64,000 nt of DNA from Chinchilla lanigera (taxonomy: Eukaryota > Chordata > Mammalia > Rodentia > Chinchillidae), in the NCBI RefSeq assembly GCF_000276665.1, contig NW_004955487.1, positions 3,958,506 to 4,022,505 of the forward strand, written 5' to 3'. Below, piece by piece: positions 44,090 through 54,389 of the stretch. Made by a program: the position numbers and the translations under genes. Positions within the stretch are counted from its first letter, which is position 1, and the number at the start of each line of letters is the position of its first letter. The notes under the pieces were generated by a model. It saw only the letters and a program-made list of their open reading frames with translations, searched no databases and was not told the origin of the DNA.

Positions 44090-44570
44090 AGCAAAATGAT
44101 AGGAATTAACAATGGTTGCTACATTATATACTGTTATCTTCAATGAAGTTGCTCAGTCCACCAGATGTAAGAATGTAAGATTGGTCAAACAAAGACAGTA
44201 ACAAGTAATAAAAAAAATTGGAAATGATGCAGAGCTTCATTATAAAAGACAGTAGGAATTCAACAATTGTTCTTATACTACATATTGTTATTTAAGATCA
44301 GTCATTCTGATTACCAGATACAAGTGTGCAAAATTGGTCAAGAAAAAAGAAAATTTTAAGCATTAACTATTCTTTTCAACAAACCACAGACATCAGCAAT
44401 ACACCTATTCCAGCTATCCTTGTATATACATATAAATTTTGCAAAATAATTGCACAGATAACCAGACATAGGCATGTAAGATTGATCAAACAATTACACA
44501 TTAACTGTTCCTTTCAATAAACCAACAGATATTAGTAGTACAAGTATCCTAACTATCCTGTAAGAAAGAA
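44090..44570 (+). repeat. Degenerate ~150-bp tandem array, 3 copies
   Basis: The motif CCAGAT-NNAAG-TGTAAGATTGGTCAA recurs at 44161, 44314 and 44462. A second motif, CATTAACTRTTC-TTTCAA-AAACCA, recurs at 44361 and 44499, and AACAATKGTT near 44109 and 44263. Periods are 138-153 bp. Divergence is roughly one base in four to five by eye. The unit is AT-rich and does not match a repeat family I know. Confidence 0.7.
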
Positions 44571-44596
44571 AGAAGAGAAAAAAATGTGTATATGTG

Positions 44597-44748
44597 TTTT
44601 TATTTTTTGAGACAAGGCTTCACTTTGTAGTTCAGGGTGAGCTTAAACTCACTGTGCAGCCCAGGCTGGCCTCAAAATTATGGCAATCCCCCTGCCTCAG
44701 CCTCCTGAGCGCTGGGAATATAGGTGTGCACTACCATACCCATCAAAC
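44597..44748 (-). mobile_element. B1 SINE with internal duplication
   Basis: TTTTATTTTTTGAGACAAGG, GTGAGCTTAAACTCACTGTG, CAGCCCAGGCTGGCCTCAAA and CTGCCTCAGCCTCCTGAGCG, ending ACTACCATACCCATC; antisense, moderately diverged. Confidence 0.87.
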
Positions 44749-45047
44749 CCAATTTGGGTAATTTAGTGACTGAGCAAGACTCTTGCCCCCGGGTTCCTGG
44801 CTCACCTACTTCTGTGGCCTCAGAGCTTCATGGGAGGATGGGAGGTAAACATTTTGAGTTTTTGCTGTATTTAAAAATTTGAACAAAACTTTGGCTGTGG
44901 CTACATAGTCCCATACAGGGCTTCATATTCCATCTGGAATTTGGAGGCTTGCTTCTTTAACTCCTGATTTTCACTGTCACTCTAGTGACACTCTGTTCTG
45001 GTCCCAAATATGTTAGAAGCCCAACACTACCCATTGCACTACAGAGA

Positions 45048-46395
45048 TTAATTATCTTAGAGTATGAGATAAAAGTCCAATTTTACTCTTTGCCAGTGTA
45101 CTGTATACCAGTTATCCCAGCATCATTTGTTGGAAAGACCATACTTCATGTAAGGTTTGGTGTGAGTGAGAGATGGAACAAAGGTAAAGAAATGCTTTAT
45201 TGTCAGGCAGGGGAGGGCTGCTAAAGAAATGCAAGGACCTCTGAGGAGGGGGCAGAAAGACAAAGGATATATTGGGCTCGACTGAGGACAGGGTTTTGGG
45301 GCGCGGTCTAAGTGATGTAATAGACACTGGGAACAAGAGATCGCCCATGCATAAAAATAAAATGGGAAATTGTGGTTAGACTAAAGAAAGAAGAAGGCGG
45401 AAGTTAGTCTGGGAGGGACATGTTGTTTTAGCCTCTATGCCACATCGGATGGTTGCCATGATGACTTGGCATGGGTGAAAACCCATCACTTCCCTCTTGG
45501 TGGTCTTGCCATCCTTGTCAAATATCAAGTGGACACAGATCGATGGATTTATGTCTGTTCCTGCTTTGGTTCCTTTAGTCTAGAAGTCTAACTTTATCCC
45601 ATACCTACTGTTTTGATTACTGTTGCCTTGTAGTAGGTTTGAACCCAGAAGTGTGAATCCTCCTATTTTGCTCTTTTCCAAGATGATTTTAACTATTGAA
45701 GTCCATTTACAATTCCATATTAATCTGAGGATCAGATTTTCACATTCTGCAAAAACAAAAGTTGGTAGAACTTTGGTAGGGTCGCACTGAATCTATAGAT
45801 CATTTTTGATTTGCCATATTTGCAACATTAATTTCTCCCTACCCATGACTGTAGGACATCTTTCTATTTATTTAGATCTTTTTACATTTCTTTCCAAATT
45901 ATTTTACAGTTTTCAGTCTGTAATAATTCCCTGATTATATTTATCTGTACATATTTTATGTTTTTATGTTGTTATAAATGGAATTATTTTCTTTATTGCC
46001 TTTTCAGATTGTTCATTGTTAGCATGTAGAACTTTAACTTTTGGGTTGATCTTCTGTCCTGCGAGTTTGCTGAGCTTGTTTATTGGATTTAATAATTTTT
46101 TAAGGAAAATATTTTATGATTTTATATATATACACATATATATATACACATATATATGAGACCATGTCACTTACAAATATAGTTTTATTTCTTCCTTTTA
46201 TGTTTGGAGATCTTCTGTTCTTTCTTGCCTAATTGCTCTGGGTAGAACTTCCAGCCGGGCATAAAAGTGGCTAAAGACAGCATCCTTGATTTGCTCCTGA
46301 AATGAGGGAGAACTTTTAGTCTCTTACCTTTGGGTATAATATTTGATGAGAGTTTTTCATATATGTCTTTTACCTTGTTGGGATGATAATGTACA
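45048..46395 (-). mobile_element. Old L1 ORF2 region, antisense (split by LTR)
   Basis: CCAGTTATCCCAGCATCATTTG, GTTTTGATTACTGTTGCCTTG, ATCCTCCTATTTTGCTCTTTTCC, GCGAGTTTGCTGAGCTTG and CAGCATCCTTGATTTGCTCC are antisense landmarks of the L1 reverse transcriptase region in collinear order. No long frame survives. A 340-bp LTR interrupts it at 45149, and a TATATACACA microsatellite has grown within it at about 46122-46158. Confidence 0.8.
45149..45488 (-). mobile_element. Solo LTR, 340 bp, inserted in L1
   Basis: The segment starts TGTAAGG and ends CCATCA, giving the TG...CA ends of an LTR. L1 sequence is continuous across it. Flanking 5-mers are CTTCA (45144-45148) and CTTCC (45489-45493), a 4/5 match to a target duplication. 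On the minus strand a poly(A) signal AATAAA (complement of 45196-45201) lies about 50 bp from the 3' end, as in an R-U5 region. Length and 5-bp duplication suggest an ERVL/MaLR-type LTR. No internal retroviral genes are present. Confidence 0.68.
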
Positions 46396-46608
46396 TTTTT
46401 AAAATTTTTAAAAAACTGTTTCCTGTCTAGAAAAAAAGTTAATTTTTCATGAACAGACTCTTTGAGGCTGGAGCAAATATGACTGATTTTTTTTAAAATT
46501 TATTATAGAAAGTTTCAAACATTCCTTTCACAGTGATCCATCTGCATCCTCTGACAGGTGCTGTATCACTTTTATTTATTACCTTCATTTGCTTTTGTTT
46601 GGTTTTAC

Positions 46609-46692
46609 TTTTTTTTTTGGTACCAGGATTTGAACTCAGGACCTTGGTCTTGCCAGGCAGGCTCTTGTACCACTGAGCTACATCCCCAGCCC
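46609..46692 (-). mobile_element. ID SINE with 10-bp target duplication
   Basis: TTTTTTTTTTGGTACCAGGA, TTTGAACTCAGGACCTTGG and CCACTGAGCTACATCCCCAG read as antisense ID. Flanks TTGGTTTTAC at 46599-46608 and 46693-46702 are identical. Confidence 0.92.
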
Positions 46693-46732
46693 TTGGTTTT
46701 ACATTTACCATTTTTATTTTATTTATTTATTT

Positions 46733-46804
46733 AGGTGACAAGTTAAGAACCCAAGGCTTTGTACATGGTAAGCGCATGCTCTACCATAAGCTAAGCTCCC
46801 AGCT
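46733..46804 (-). mobile_element. Diverged ID SINE
   Basis: GAACCCAAGGCTTTGTACATGG, GCGCATGCTCTACCATAAGC and TAAGCTCCCAGCTC match an antisense ID with many changes. Confidence 0.6.
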
Positions 46805-46847
46805 CCTGTTTTGTGTTTGTTTTTCAATGAATGAAAGAGGTTATACA

Positions 46848-46932
46848 CCTCAGTCTTTTCATCTGTAGAATGGCACTGAAAATAGGTCAAACCTCCTGGA
46901 TCTGACATAAGGATGGAGATAATACACATAAA
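46848..46932 (+). mobile_element. MIR fragment
   Basis: CACCTCAGTCTTTTCATCTG, then TAGAATGGCACTGAAAATAGG and GATAATACACATAAAATG, follows the MIR core and 3' portion in sense. Confidence 0.6.
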
Positions 46933-48418
46933 ATGTCTCATCTCTTCTTTCCTCTCCCCCTCTCCCTTTCTTGTTTCCCTTCTCATTTGGACATTGTCTT
47001 CCCATTTCTCAATATCTGTTATACATTTTGGTCCTCCTTTACCCATCAGTTTCTCACACTGGAGAGACAATGCAGTGTTTAAACATGTGTTTCCAATTTG
47101 CTTCACTTAAGAGTGTGGTCTCAAGATGCAACCATTTACCTAGAAATGTCTCAAGCTTATCATTCTATACGGCAGAGTAGTACTCCATTGTATAAAAAAA
47201 CCCACATCTTTATCCATTCATTGGTTGATGGGCATTTGTGGTGTTTCAAAAATTTAGCTATTACAAACTGTGTTACTATAAACATGGGTGTGCATATATC
47301 ACTGTGGTATAATGTTTTTAATTATTTTGGGAAGATACCAAGAAGGGGACTAGCTGGGTCAAATGGAACCTCTAGGTTTAGTGTTTTTGAGGAATCTCCA
47401 CACTGATTTCCACAGTAGTTGCACTAGTCTACACTCCCACCAATAGTGAAGAAGGGTTCCTTTTGGCCCACAACTCTTCTAGCATTTGTTGTTGGTTGAT
47501 TGTTTGATAATAGCCATTCTTTCTGGAGTGAGATGGAAACTCAGCATTGTTTTAACTTGCATCTCTCAAACAACCAGTGATATGGAACATTTTTAATGTA
47601 TTTATTTGCTGTTTCTTAATCTGAGAAGTGTCTATTTATTTCAAATGCCCATTTGTAGATTGGGTGTTTAAATTTGAGGGGTTTGATTTTTCATATATAT
47701 ATTCTAGATATTAGTCCTATGTCTGAGGGATAACTGGCAAAATGTTTTCCACATACTGTGGGTTATCTCTTCATTCTATTGGTGGTTTCTTTTTCTGTGC
47801 AGAACTTTTTAATAAGATGAGATCTCAGCTGTTGATTATTTGTAGTAATTCTTGTGTGATCAATGTTTTGTTCATAAAATCTTTGGCTACACCAATGTCT
47901 TCAAGAGTTCTACCCTTTCTATCTTCCAGCATATTTAGTGTTTTTGTTGTAGTATTTTGGTCTTTGATTCATTTCAATTTTAATTTAGTGCATGGTAAAA
48001 GATAAAGGTCTAGTTTTAATCTTCAGCATGTGGAAAGCCAGTTTTTCTAGCACCATTTATTAAAGAGGCTATCTTTCTTCTACTGAAGGTGTCTGGCTCC
48101 TTTGTCAAAGATAAGGTAGCTGAATATGTCTGGAGTTGTTTCTGCATCTTCTAATCTATTCCCTTGCTTCTTGAGTCTGTTTTTTCCTCCAGTATCATGC
48201 TGTTTTAATCACAGTAACTTTGCAGTATACTTTCAAGTCAAGGATTCTGATACCCCCTGCCTTGCCTTTGTTGCCCAGAATTGCTTTGGCTATAGTAGGT
48301 CTCTTCTGGTTCCAAATAAATTTTAGATTTGTTTTCTCTCATCCTGTGAGGTATGCTATTGTTATTTTGATCAGTACTGCATTAAGTCTGTATAACAATT
48401 TTAGAAGCATGGCTATTT

Positions 48419-48865
48419 TCATGATATTGGTTCTGTATATCTAAGACAAAGGATATCTTTCCATTTTCTGATATCCTCTTTGATCTCCTTTTTCAGAGTA
48501 CTATAGTTTTCAATGTAAAGGTCTTTTACTTCCTTTGTTCCACTGATTCCTAGGTATTTCCTTTTTTTGGATGCTATTGTGAAAAGTGTTATTTCCTTAA
48601 TTTCTCTCTCAGTGAGTTTGTTGTTTGTGTACAGGAATGCTATTAATTTTTGAATGTTGACTTTGTATGGAGCTACGTTACTAAATTTGGTTATTAAATA
48701 TAGAACTGTTTTGATGAAGTTTTTGGGGTCTTCTATGTAGAGAATCATGTCATCTGCAAATAATGATAATTTAACTTCTTCCTTTCCTATCCTTATTCCT
48801 TTTATTTCTTTCTCTTGTCTAATTGCTCTTGTTAATGTTTCCAGAACTGTTTTGAATAAGAGCAA
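48419..48865 (-). pseudogene. L1 ORF2 reverse transcriptase fragment
   Basis: The 148-codon frame contains [17 protein letters not shown], the FADD catalytic box (palm domain motif C, Asp-Asp) of L1 reverse transcriptase. Upstream it has [15 protein letters not shown], and downstream [16 protein letters not shown]. It is a remnant of the ~1,270-residue ORF2 protein. Stops and frameshifts lie on either side. Confidence 0.92.
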
Positions 48866-49529
48866 TGACAGCAGACATCTTTGTCTTGTTCCTGATTTTA
48901 GAGTAAAAGCTTTTATTTTTTGCCCATTTAATATGGTGTTAGCTACTGGCTTGTCATAGATGACTTTTTACCAGATTGAGATAAAGACTATCTATTCTAA
49001 TTTTTGGTAGGGTTTTTTTTTAATCATAAATGTGTGTTTGATTTTTTCAAATACTTTTTCTGCATCTAGTGACATGATCATATGGTTTTTGTCTTTGGTT
49101 CTGTTAAAATGTATTTGGAAGTATTGCTTCCCTTTCAATTTCATCAAAAAGTTTGAGAAATAGTGGCATTAAGTCTTTTCTAAATTTCTTGTAGAATTCA
49201 GCAGTGAATCTGAAAGTGCCTGAACTTTTCTTTGTTGGTAGGTTTTTAATTATATTTTCAACTTGATTGGCTGATATTGGTTTATTTAGAATTTTTATAT
49301 CCTCTTGATTCAGATTTGGTAATTCACATATATATATCTAAGAATCTTTCCATTTCTTCTGTGTTTTCCATATTATTAGAATACAGATTCTCAAAGTAGG
49401 TACTGATGATCTTCTGGATTTTTGCAGGATCTGTTGTGATATCACCCATTTCTTTCCTAATTGCATGGATTCGAGTCTTTCCTTGTTTTATAGGGGAAGC
49501 TAAGGATTTGTTAATTTTTTTTTTAATCT

Positions 49530-49772
49530 TTAAAGGAACAAACTCTTCAATGCATTGATTCTTTGTACTATTTTCTTAGTCTCCACTGCATTAATTTCTG
49601 CCCTGATCTTTATAATTTCCACTCTTGTATGAACTTCGGGCTTGACTTGCTCTTCTTTTTCTAGAATGTTGAGATTCAACATTAGGTTGTTTATTTGAGC
49701 TTGCTTTCTTTTCCTGGTATGAGAATTCACTGCTGTAAATTTCCCTCGTAGGACTACTATCACTGCATCCAA
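49530..49772 (-). pseudogene. L1 ORF2 fragment between endonuclease and RT
   Basis: The 80-codon frame includes AVIVVLRGKFTAVNSHTRKR and LEKEEQVKPEVHTRVEIIKI, typical of the region after the L1 endonuclease. It is collinear with the flanking ORF2 pieces. Confidence 0.85.
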
Positions 49773-50101
49773 TAAGTTGCAGTATGTTGTATTGGCATTG
49801 TTGTTTAATTGTAGAAACTATCTAGTTTCCTCTTCAATTTCAGCTATGACTCATTGGTTATTCAGTAGGTTCTTATTTAATTTCCATGTATTTATGAAGT
49901 TCTTTTGATTTCTTTTGCCACTGATTTCCAATTTCATTGCACTATGGTCTGATAGTATTCATGAGATAATTTCAATTCCTTTGCATTTACTTAAGCATAT
50001 TCTGTGGGTTAGTGTGTGGTCTATTTTGGAGAACATCCCTTGTGAATCTGAGAAGAATATGTACTTTGATGTTGTGGGGTGCAACACTCTATAGATATCT
50101 A

Positions 50102-50380
50102 CTACATCCATTTATGGAAGTTTGGTTTAGTTCTGATATTTGTTGATTTCTTGTCTAGTTGAACTATTTGTGACAGTGGGATATTAAAGTCCCCCATTAC
50201 AATTGTGTTAGTGCTTATTTGATCTTTCATGTCTATTAATATTTGTTTTGCATAGTTGGGTGCACTGATATTTGGTGCATATATATTTATGATTGTTATT
50301 TCTTCTTCTTTGATTGTTCCCTTCACAAGGATGTAGTGACCTTCTGTGTCTCTCATAATCAATTTTGACTTGAAATCCAC
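50102..50380 (-). pseudogene. L1 ORF2 endonuclease fragment
   Basis: The frame contains GHYILVKGTIKEEEITIINI, then YAPN, and VMGDFNIPLS, the central and GDFN motifs of the APE-type endonuclease (Asn and Asp active-site region). The N-terminal Glu motif lies beyond the frame break. Confidence 0.92.
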
Positions 50381-50793
50381 TTTGTGAATAGAATTGCTAC
50401 CCCTATTTTTTCAGGTTCCTGTTGCATGGAATATTATTTTCCATCCTTTGATTTTCAGTCTATGAATTTTTTTCAATTAAATATGTTTCTTGTATTTAAC
50501 ATATTGCTGAATTTTGCTTCTTAATCCATTATGCCTGTCTCTTTCTTTTGATTGGTGAATCAAGATCAGTAACATTGATGGCTATAACTGATATGTATTG
50601 ACTTATCCTTGTCATGTTATGTTCCTGTTGTTGGTTCTCTTTTCTCCCCTCTGTTTAATTGCTTGCCTTGTCTTGTGGATTCATTCTGCTGGGGTTAAGG
50701 GAGTTGTAGTCTACATTATCTCTTTCTTGAATGTCCTTCAGAGCATTTTAGAGTGCTTGTTCGGTGTTCATGAATTTTCTCAAGTGTTCTTTG

Positions 50794-51030
50794 TCATGGA
50801 AATATCTCTCCATTAATTTTGAAAGATAGTTTTACAGGGTACATCAGGCTAGGCTGGTGGTTGTTTTCTTTTAGGGTCTGAGATACCTCACTCCATGCTC
50901 CCTTTGATTCTAGGGTTTGTGTTGAGAAGTCAGCTGTGATTCTGATGGGCTTTCCTTTATAGGTAATTTGTTTCTTTTCTCTAACAGCTATTAATATTCT
51001 GTTCTTGTGTTGAATTTTTGTAATTTGTGT
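50794..51030 (-). pseudogene. L1 ORF1 C-terminal domain fragment
   Basis: REKKQITYKGKPIRITADFS and TQTLESKGAWSEVSQTLKEN match the conserved C-terminal RNA-binding domain of L1 ORF1p, followed by YPVKLSFKINGE. A B1 insertion interrupts the frame at its upstream side. Distance to the endonuclease piece agrees with normal L1 order. Confidence 0.92.
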
Positions 51031-51031
51031 T

Positions 51032-51175
51032 TCTTTTTCAGACAGGGTTTCACTATGCAATTCAGGCTGGCCTTGAACTAATTTTGTAGCCCAGGCTGCC
51101 CTCTAACTTGCAATGATCCTCATGTTTCAGCCTCCAAAGTGCTGGAATTACAGGCATGTGTCACTATACCTGGCC
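51032..51175 (-). mobile_element. B1 SINE inserted in L1 ORF1
   Basis: TTTCTTTTTCAGACAGGGTTTC, CTGGCCTTGAACTAATTTTG, CCAGGCTGCCCTCTAACTTG and TCACTATACCTGGCC read as antisense B1 with the internal duplication. It is younger than the L1 it splits. Confidence 0.9.
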
Positions 51176-51184
51176 AATAATCCA

Positions 51185-51357
51185 TTAGACTTTTATTTAT
51201 TTATGTACTTATTCATTGTTGAGTCAGGATTTTGTTGTGTAGTTTAGACTGGCCTTGAGTTCACTATACAGCTCAGGCTGACCTGGAACTCCCAGAAATT
51301 TCCTGCCTCAGCCTCCTGAGTGCAAGGATTATAGGCGTGAGCCACTACAACCATCAG
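51185..51357 (-). mobile_element. B1 SINE, second copy beside the first
   Basis: TTTATTTATTTATGTAC tail, then GTGTAGTTTAGACTGGCCTTG, CTCAGGCTGACCTGGAACTC and GGCGTGAGCCACTACAACC. Same orientation as the neighbour 10 bp away, but independently diverged. Confidence 0.88.
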
Positions 51358-51625
51358 AGTTTTGGAATCTTGACTATTTTATGCATTTGTGTAGATTTTT
51401 TTTATCATGGCTAATTGGAGTTCTAATGTCAAATTCTTTTCCCCTGCTTGGGAAGTTTTTTTGCCATTACACCTGTGAACAGGTTTTTTAAATGTCATTT
51501 ATGCTATCTCCTGCTTTTTCAGTGACTGTGATCATTCTTATATTATTTTTCTTTACATCATCTACAACCATTGCATTGATTTTTCATGGTCCCTTGCTAT
51601 TTTTAAGAAATCTTTCTTTTAATGA

Positions 51626-51882
51626 TCGCTAACTGCAATCCTGCCTCTATTCTGTGTTAATCTGAGCAATCCAGCTGTAGATTTACAGTGGGGTAATGGA
51701 TAACACCAACAAGCCTGGTGCTAACCTTTGTCTTTTAGGTGGAGAGTTTAATTAACTTATATTAACATGTTTATTGGTAAACAAGCACTTCTGGTGGTTT
51801 TGCTATTTTTACATATATTTTTAGTTTCTTGATTCCTCCTGCCTTGAGGCCTTCTTCTGTATTTAATTAACTTTTTTTTTCT
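51626..51882. other. AT-rich DNA between L1 and B1
   Basis: No repeat is firmly recognised. The part at 51640-51730 reads like old non-L1 sequence and could be unique. Confidence 0.35.
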
Positions 51883-51990
51883 GCCAGGCATGTTGGCACA
51901 TGCCTTAATTTTAGCTACTTGGGAGACTAAGACAGAAGGATCACAAATTTAAGGCCAGCCTCCTCCTTAGTAGGAGCCCATCTAAAATTT
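51883..51990 (+). mobile_element. B1 SINE, diverged, sense
   Basis: GCCAGGCATGTTGGCACATG, GCTACTTGGGAGACTAAGAC and AAATTTAAGGCCAGCCTCC lead to a short ATCTAAAATT tail. Shortened on the right. Confidence 0.75.
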
Positions 51991-52097
51991 TTTTTGGTAG
52001 TGTACTGCTTGATTTCCTTTTGCTGTCCATTTCTATGTAGGTTTGTTGGTTATCTTGGGGGGTCACCTTGGGGTTTAGAAATATAATCTTAAATTTA

Positions 52098-52188
52098 CTG
52101 TTTTTTTTTTTTCCCGGTACCAGGAATTGAACTCATGACGTTGCGCTTGCCAGGCAGGTGCTGTGCCGCTGAGCTAAATCCCCAGCCC
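52098..52188 (-). mobile_element. Young ID SINE with perfect 16-bp target duplication
   Basis: T12, then CCCGGTACCAGGAATTGAAC, TGACGTTGCGCTTGCCAGGC and GCCGCTGAGCTAAATCCCCAG read as antisense, full-length ID. TATAATCTTAAATTTA is identical at 52082-52097 and 52189-52204. CpGs retained in the body also suggest a recent insertion. Confidence 0.95.
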
Positions 52189-52204
52189 TATAATCTTAAA
52201 TTTA

Positions 52205-52439
52205 TAAGTAATTAATTAGTACCAATCTAGATTCACTAGGTTGTTCCTATATAATTCTGTCCTCACCTTACATTGTCATTGTACAAATTACCTTATTTTA
52301 CCTTGTGTAGCCACTTACATAAATTTAAAACTATTGTTTACTCAGGTGTTTTGAAATACATAAGGAAAATAAAAGAATTGCAAACCAAAAATATAATATT
52401 TTATGTTTACTGATGCAGTTTTCTTTATTTATGTTCTTT
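52205..52439. other. AT-rich DNA, unassigned
   Basis: No repeat is recognised. A-rich and T-rich patches occur. It may be decayed LINE. Confidence 0.3.
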
Positions 52440-52767
52440 GTTTTGCTGTGTGGCTTGCAACCACTGTGTACTGTCCTTTCATTTCAGCCTCTGGGACTCC
52501 CTTTAGCAGTTCATGTAGGATAGTTCTACCAAAGACAAACTCTGTCAGGTTGGTGTTATCCTGAGTGTTTAAATTCTACCTTCATCTTTGAAGGATATTT
52601 TTACACGGTATAAAATTCTTGGTTGACAATTTTTCTTTCATCTGTTTAAATTTGTTATCACACTGCCTTCTGGATTCTTTAATTTTAACTTATAATTGGT
52701 TTTTATTTGTTTTGAGATTCTTCACTCGTATTTTATCCTTCTGATAGCTCTTGAGGTTCTCTGCTCC

Positions 52768-52857
52768 CCTTTCTTTTTTCTGTACCAGGAATTGAACTCA
52801 GGACCTTATGCTTGCCAGGCAGGTATTGCACCACTGAACTATATCCCTGGCCCTCCC
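52768..52857 (-). mobile_element. ID SINE
   Basis: CTTTCTTTTTTCTGTACCAGG, AATTGAACTCAGGACCTTAT and GAACTATATCCCTGGCC read as antisense ID inside the old L1. Confidence 0.85.
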
Positions 52858-53059
52858 TGGCCTTTTAATTTTCAATTTTATTCTAATGTGCTGCAGGGTG
52901 GCTGGTTTTGGTGTTATCTTCCTTGGAATTTTTGAGCTTCTTGGATATAGGTAGATTCATGATTTATAAAGTACAGGGTTGTTTGGTTGTTATTTAATCA
53001 AATCATTTTTCATTCCAGCTTTTCTGGAACTCTCTGTATATTGGTTTGCTTTATGTATT

Positions 53060-53459
53060 TGTTTTAGTTACTTTTTTCTCGTTGCTGAGACAAAATATCC
53101 AACGCCCAAAATGAAGGAAGGAAAGGTTTATTTAGCTTACAGTTTGTGGAGGTTTCAGTCCATACTTGGCTGGCTCTGAGGCTGAAGGCAGCAAAACAAC
53201 AAGAGCAAAGGGGAGAATGGCAGCCGAACAGCAATGCAGCCAGAGCAAACTGGAGGAATGGTGGCAAGCAGCTTCTTTCTCTGCCTTACATTGTAAACAG
53301 GCTACCCCCACCTAAGGGGCGTGTAGCTCTCACATAATCTCCATGCCCTCCTTTTCCACAGCCTCAGGATGTATGCAAAGTAAGCACCCTGGCTTCCTGC
53401 TGAGTCACTCAGCCAAACCTCTAGACTCCCCAAGTTGACACAATGTTTCAACCATAACA
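53060..53459 (-). mobile_element. Solo LTR, 400 bp, with perfect 5-bp target duplication
   Basis: TG at 53060 and CA at 53458-53459, flanked by identical GTATT at 53055-53059 and 53460-53464, with old L1 on both sides. On the minus strand an AAATAAACC poly(A) signal lies about 75 bp from the 3' end. The 5-bp duplication and 400-bp size fit an ERVL/MaLR-type solo LTR. The 3' end (minus strand AAATAAACCTTTCC ... AGTAACT) resembles the plus-strand end of the LTR at 58870-59199. There is no internal coding region. Confidence 0.82.
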
Positions 53460-53780
53460 GTATTTTAAAAGCCTCTTTAGATTTGCTCATTCTCCCTCCT
53501 TCCTTTCTACTCACAGTCTGAATTGTATTAATTATCCTATCTTCAAGTTTGCTGATTCTTCCTTCTTTCTGTTCCTATGTAGTTATTGTACTTTTAACTT
53601 TCATAATTTCTACTAGGCTTCTTTTATATAGTTTATACTGTTGATTTTCTTTATTTAATGTAACATAATTTTCCTTGTTTCTGTTAATTCTCTGCCCATG
53701 TTTTCTTCTGGCTTTTCTAGTTTATTTTAGACACTCGGATGTACAGTCTTTATCTAATAATTGCAATATCTTTCAAGGGC

Positions 53781-54389
53781 TTTGAAAGTTATTTTCTTGT
53801 TTTCCTGAGAATGGGCTTCACTTTTTTTTAACTTGAATGTGGAAAAATTCATTTATTTGTTTGAAAACTGAGTGTTTTGTATATTAGGACATGGAAACTC
53901 TAGATATTATACTTTTATTACTCCCACAAATTTGTTGCTTCTTGCTGTGAATTGTTTTTTGGGGCTTAGTGACTTTTCTAAAACTTTTATTTTGTAAAAG
54001 TGGTATTTTTGCTGCATGTGACCACTGAAGTCTCTGTTCTGCTATCTTAGTGGCCTGTGAGTAAGTTGGCAGAGATTCTTTTAATGTGTGGAGCAAACAC
54101 TAATCAACCAAATGACAGACAAAACCTCTTCTGATCTTTCCAGGCTGGCTCAGTGTTGGAATGCTCCCCATGAGGCTCTGCCTTACCTCTCACTTCCTGT
54201 CTACACAGAGCCTATCCAGGATGGAGGCTGAGTCTCCTTGTGGTTTGTGAGTGTGTGAGCATCCCTGTTCATGTATTGGCTTCTGTTTTCCTAGTACACG
54301 CAGGAGCTTTTCAAAGCTCTCATCCTTCTGTGTCTCCTTCCCAGCCCTCTCCTTTCCTTGCTTTCTGGTGTGTCTGTTACATTTCCTGT
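53781..54389. other. AT-rich DNA, partly decayed LINE
   Basis: T-rich antisense-L1-like texture to about 54060, then GC-richer unique sequence at 54120-54380. No exon is recognised. Confidence 0.35.

Larger units (their letters stand above)
46935..51625 (-). mobile_element. Long, degraded L1 (ORF1 to 3' UTR), antisense
   Basis: About 4.7 kb of collinear L1 in minus orientation. From right to left it contains an ORF1 portion (51360-51625 and 50794-51030), ORF2 endonuclease (50102-50380), linker (49530-49772), reverse transcriptase (48419-48865), ORF2 C-terminal region, and a 3' UTR with the GAGTAGTACTCCATTGT landmark (47174-47190). A pyrimidine-rich stretch at 46936-46975 is the complement of the L1 polypurine tract. 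Frameshifts and stops break both ORFs. Two B1s are inserted in ORF1. The 5' UTR is not recognised. It is dead but younger than the other L1 fragments here. Confidence 0.9.
52440..53780 (-). mobile_element. Ancient L1 5' region, antisense (split by ID and LTR)
   Basis: TATAAAATTCTTGGTTGACAATTTTTC, CACACTGCCTTCTGGATTC, GAGCTTCTTGGATATAGGTAG, CCTATCTTCAAGTTTGCTGA and TTATTGTACTTTTAACTTTC are antisense landmarks of the ORF1/5' region of old mammalian L1, in order. It hosts an ID at 52768-52857 and an LTR at 53060-53459, both younger. Confidence 0.8.

Noticed and set aside
46935..51625. Possibility that the long L1 is still active
   Set aside because: Both ORFs are broken into pieces by stops and frameshifts, ORF1 carries two B1 insertions, and the 5' UTR is not recognisable.
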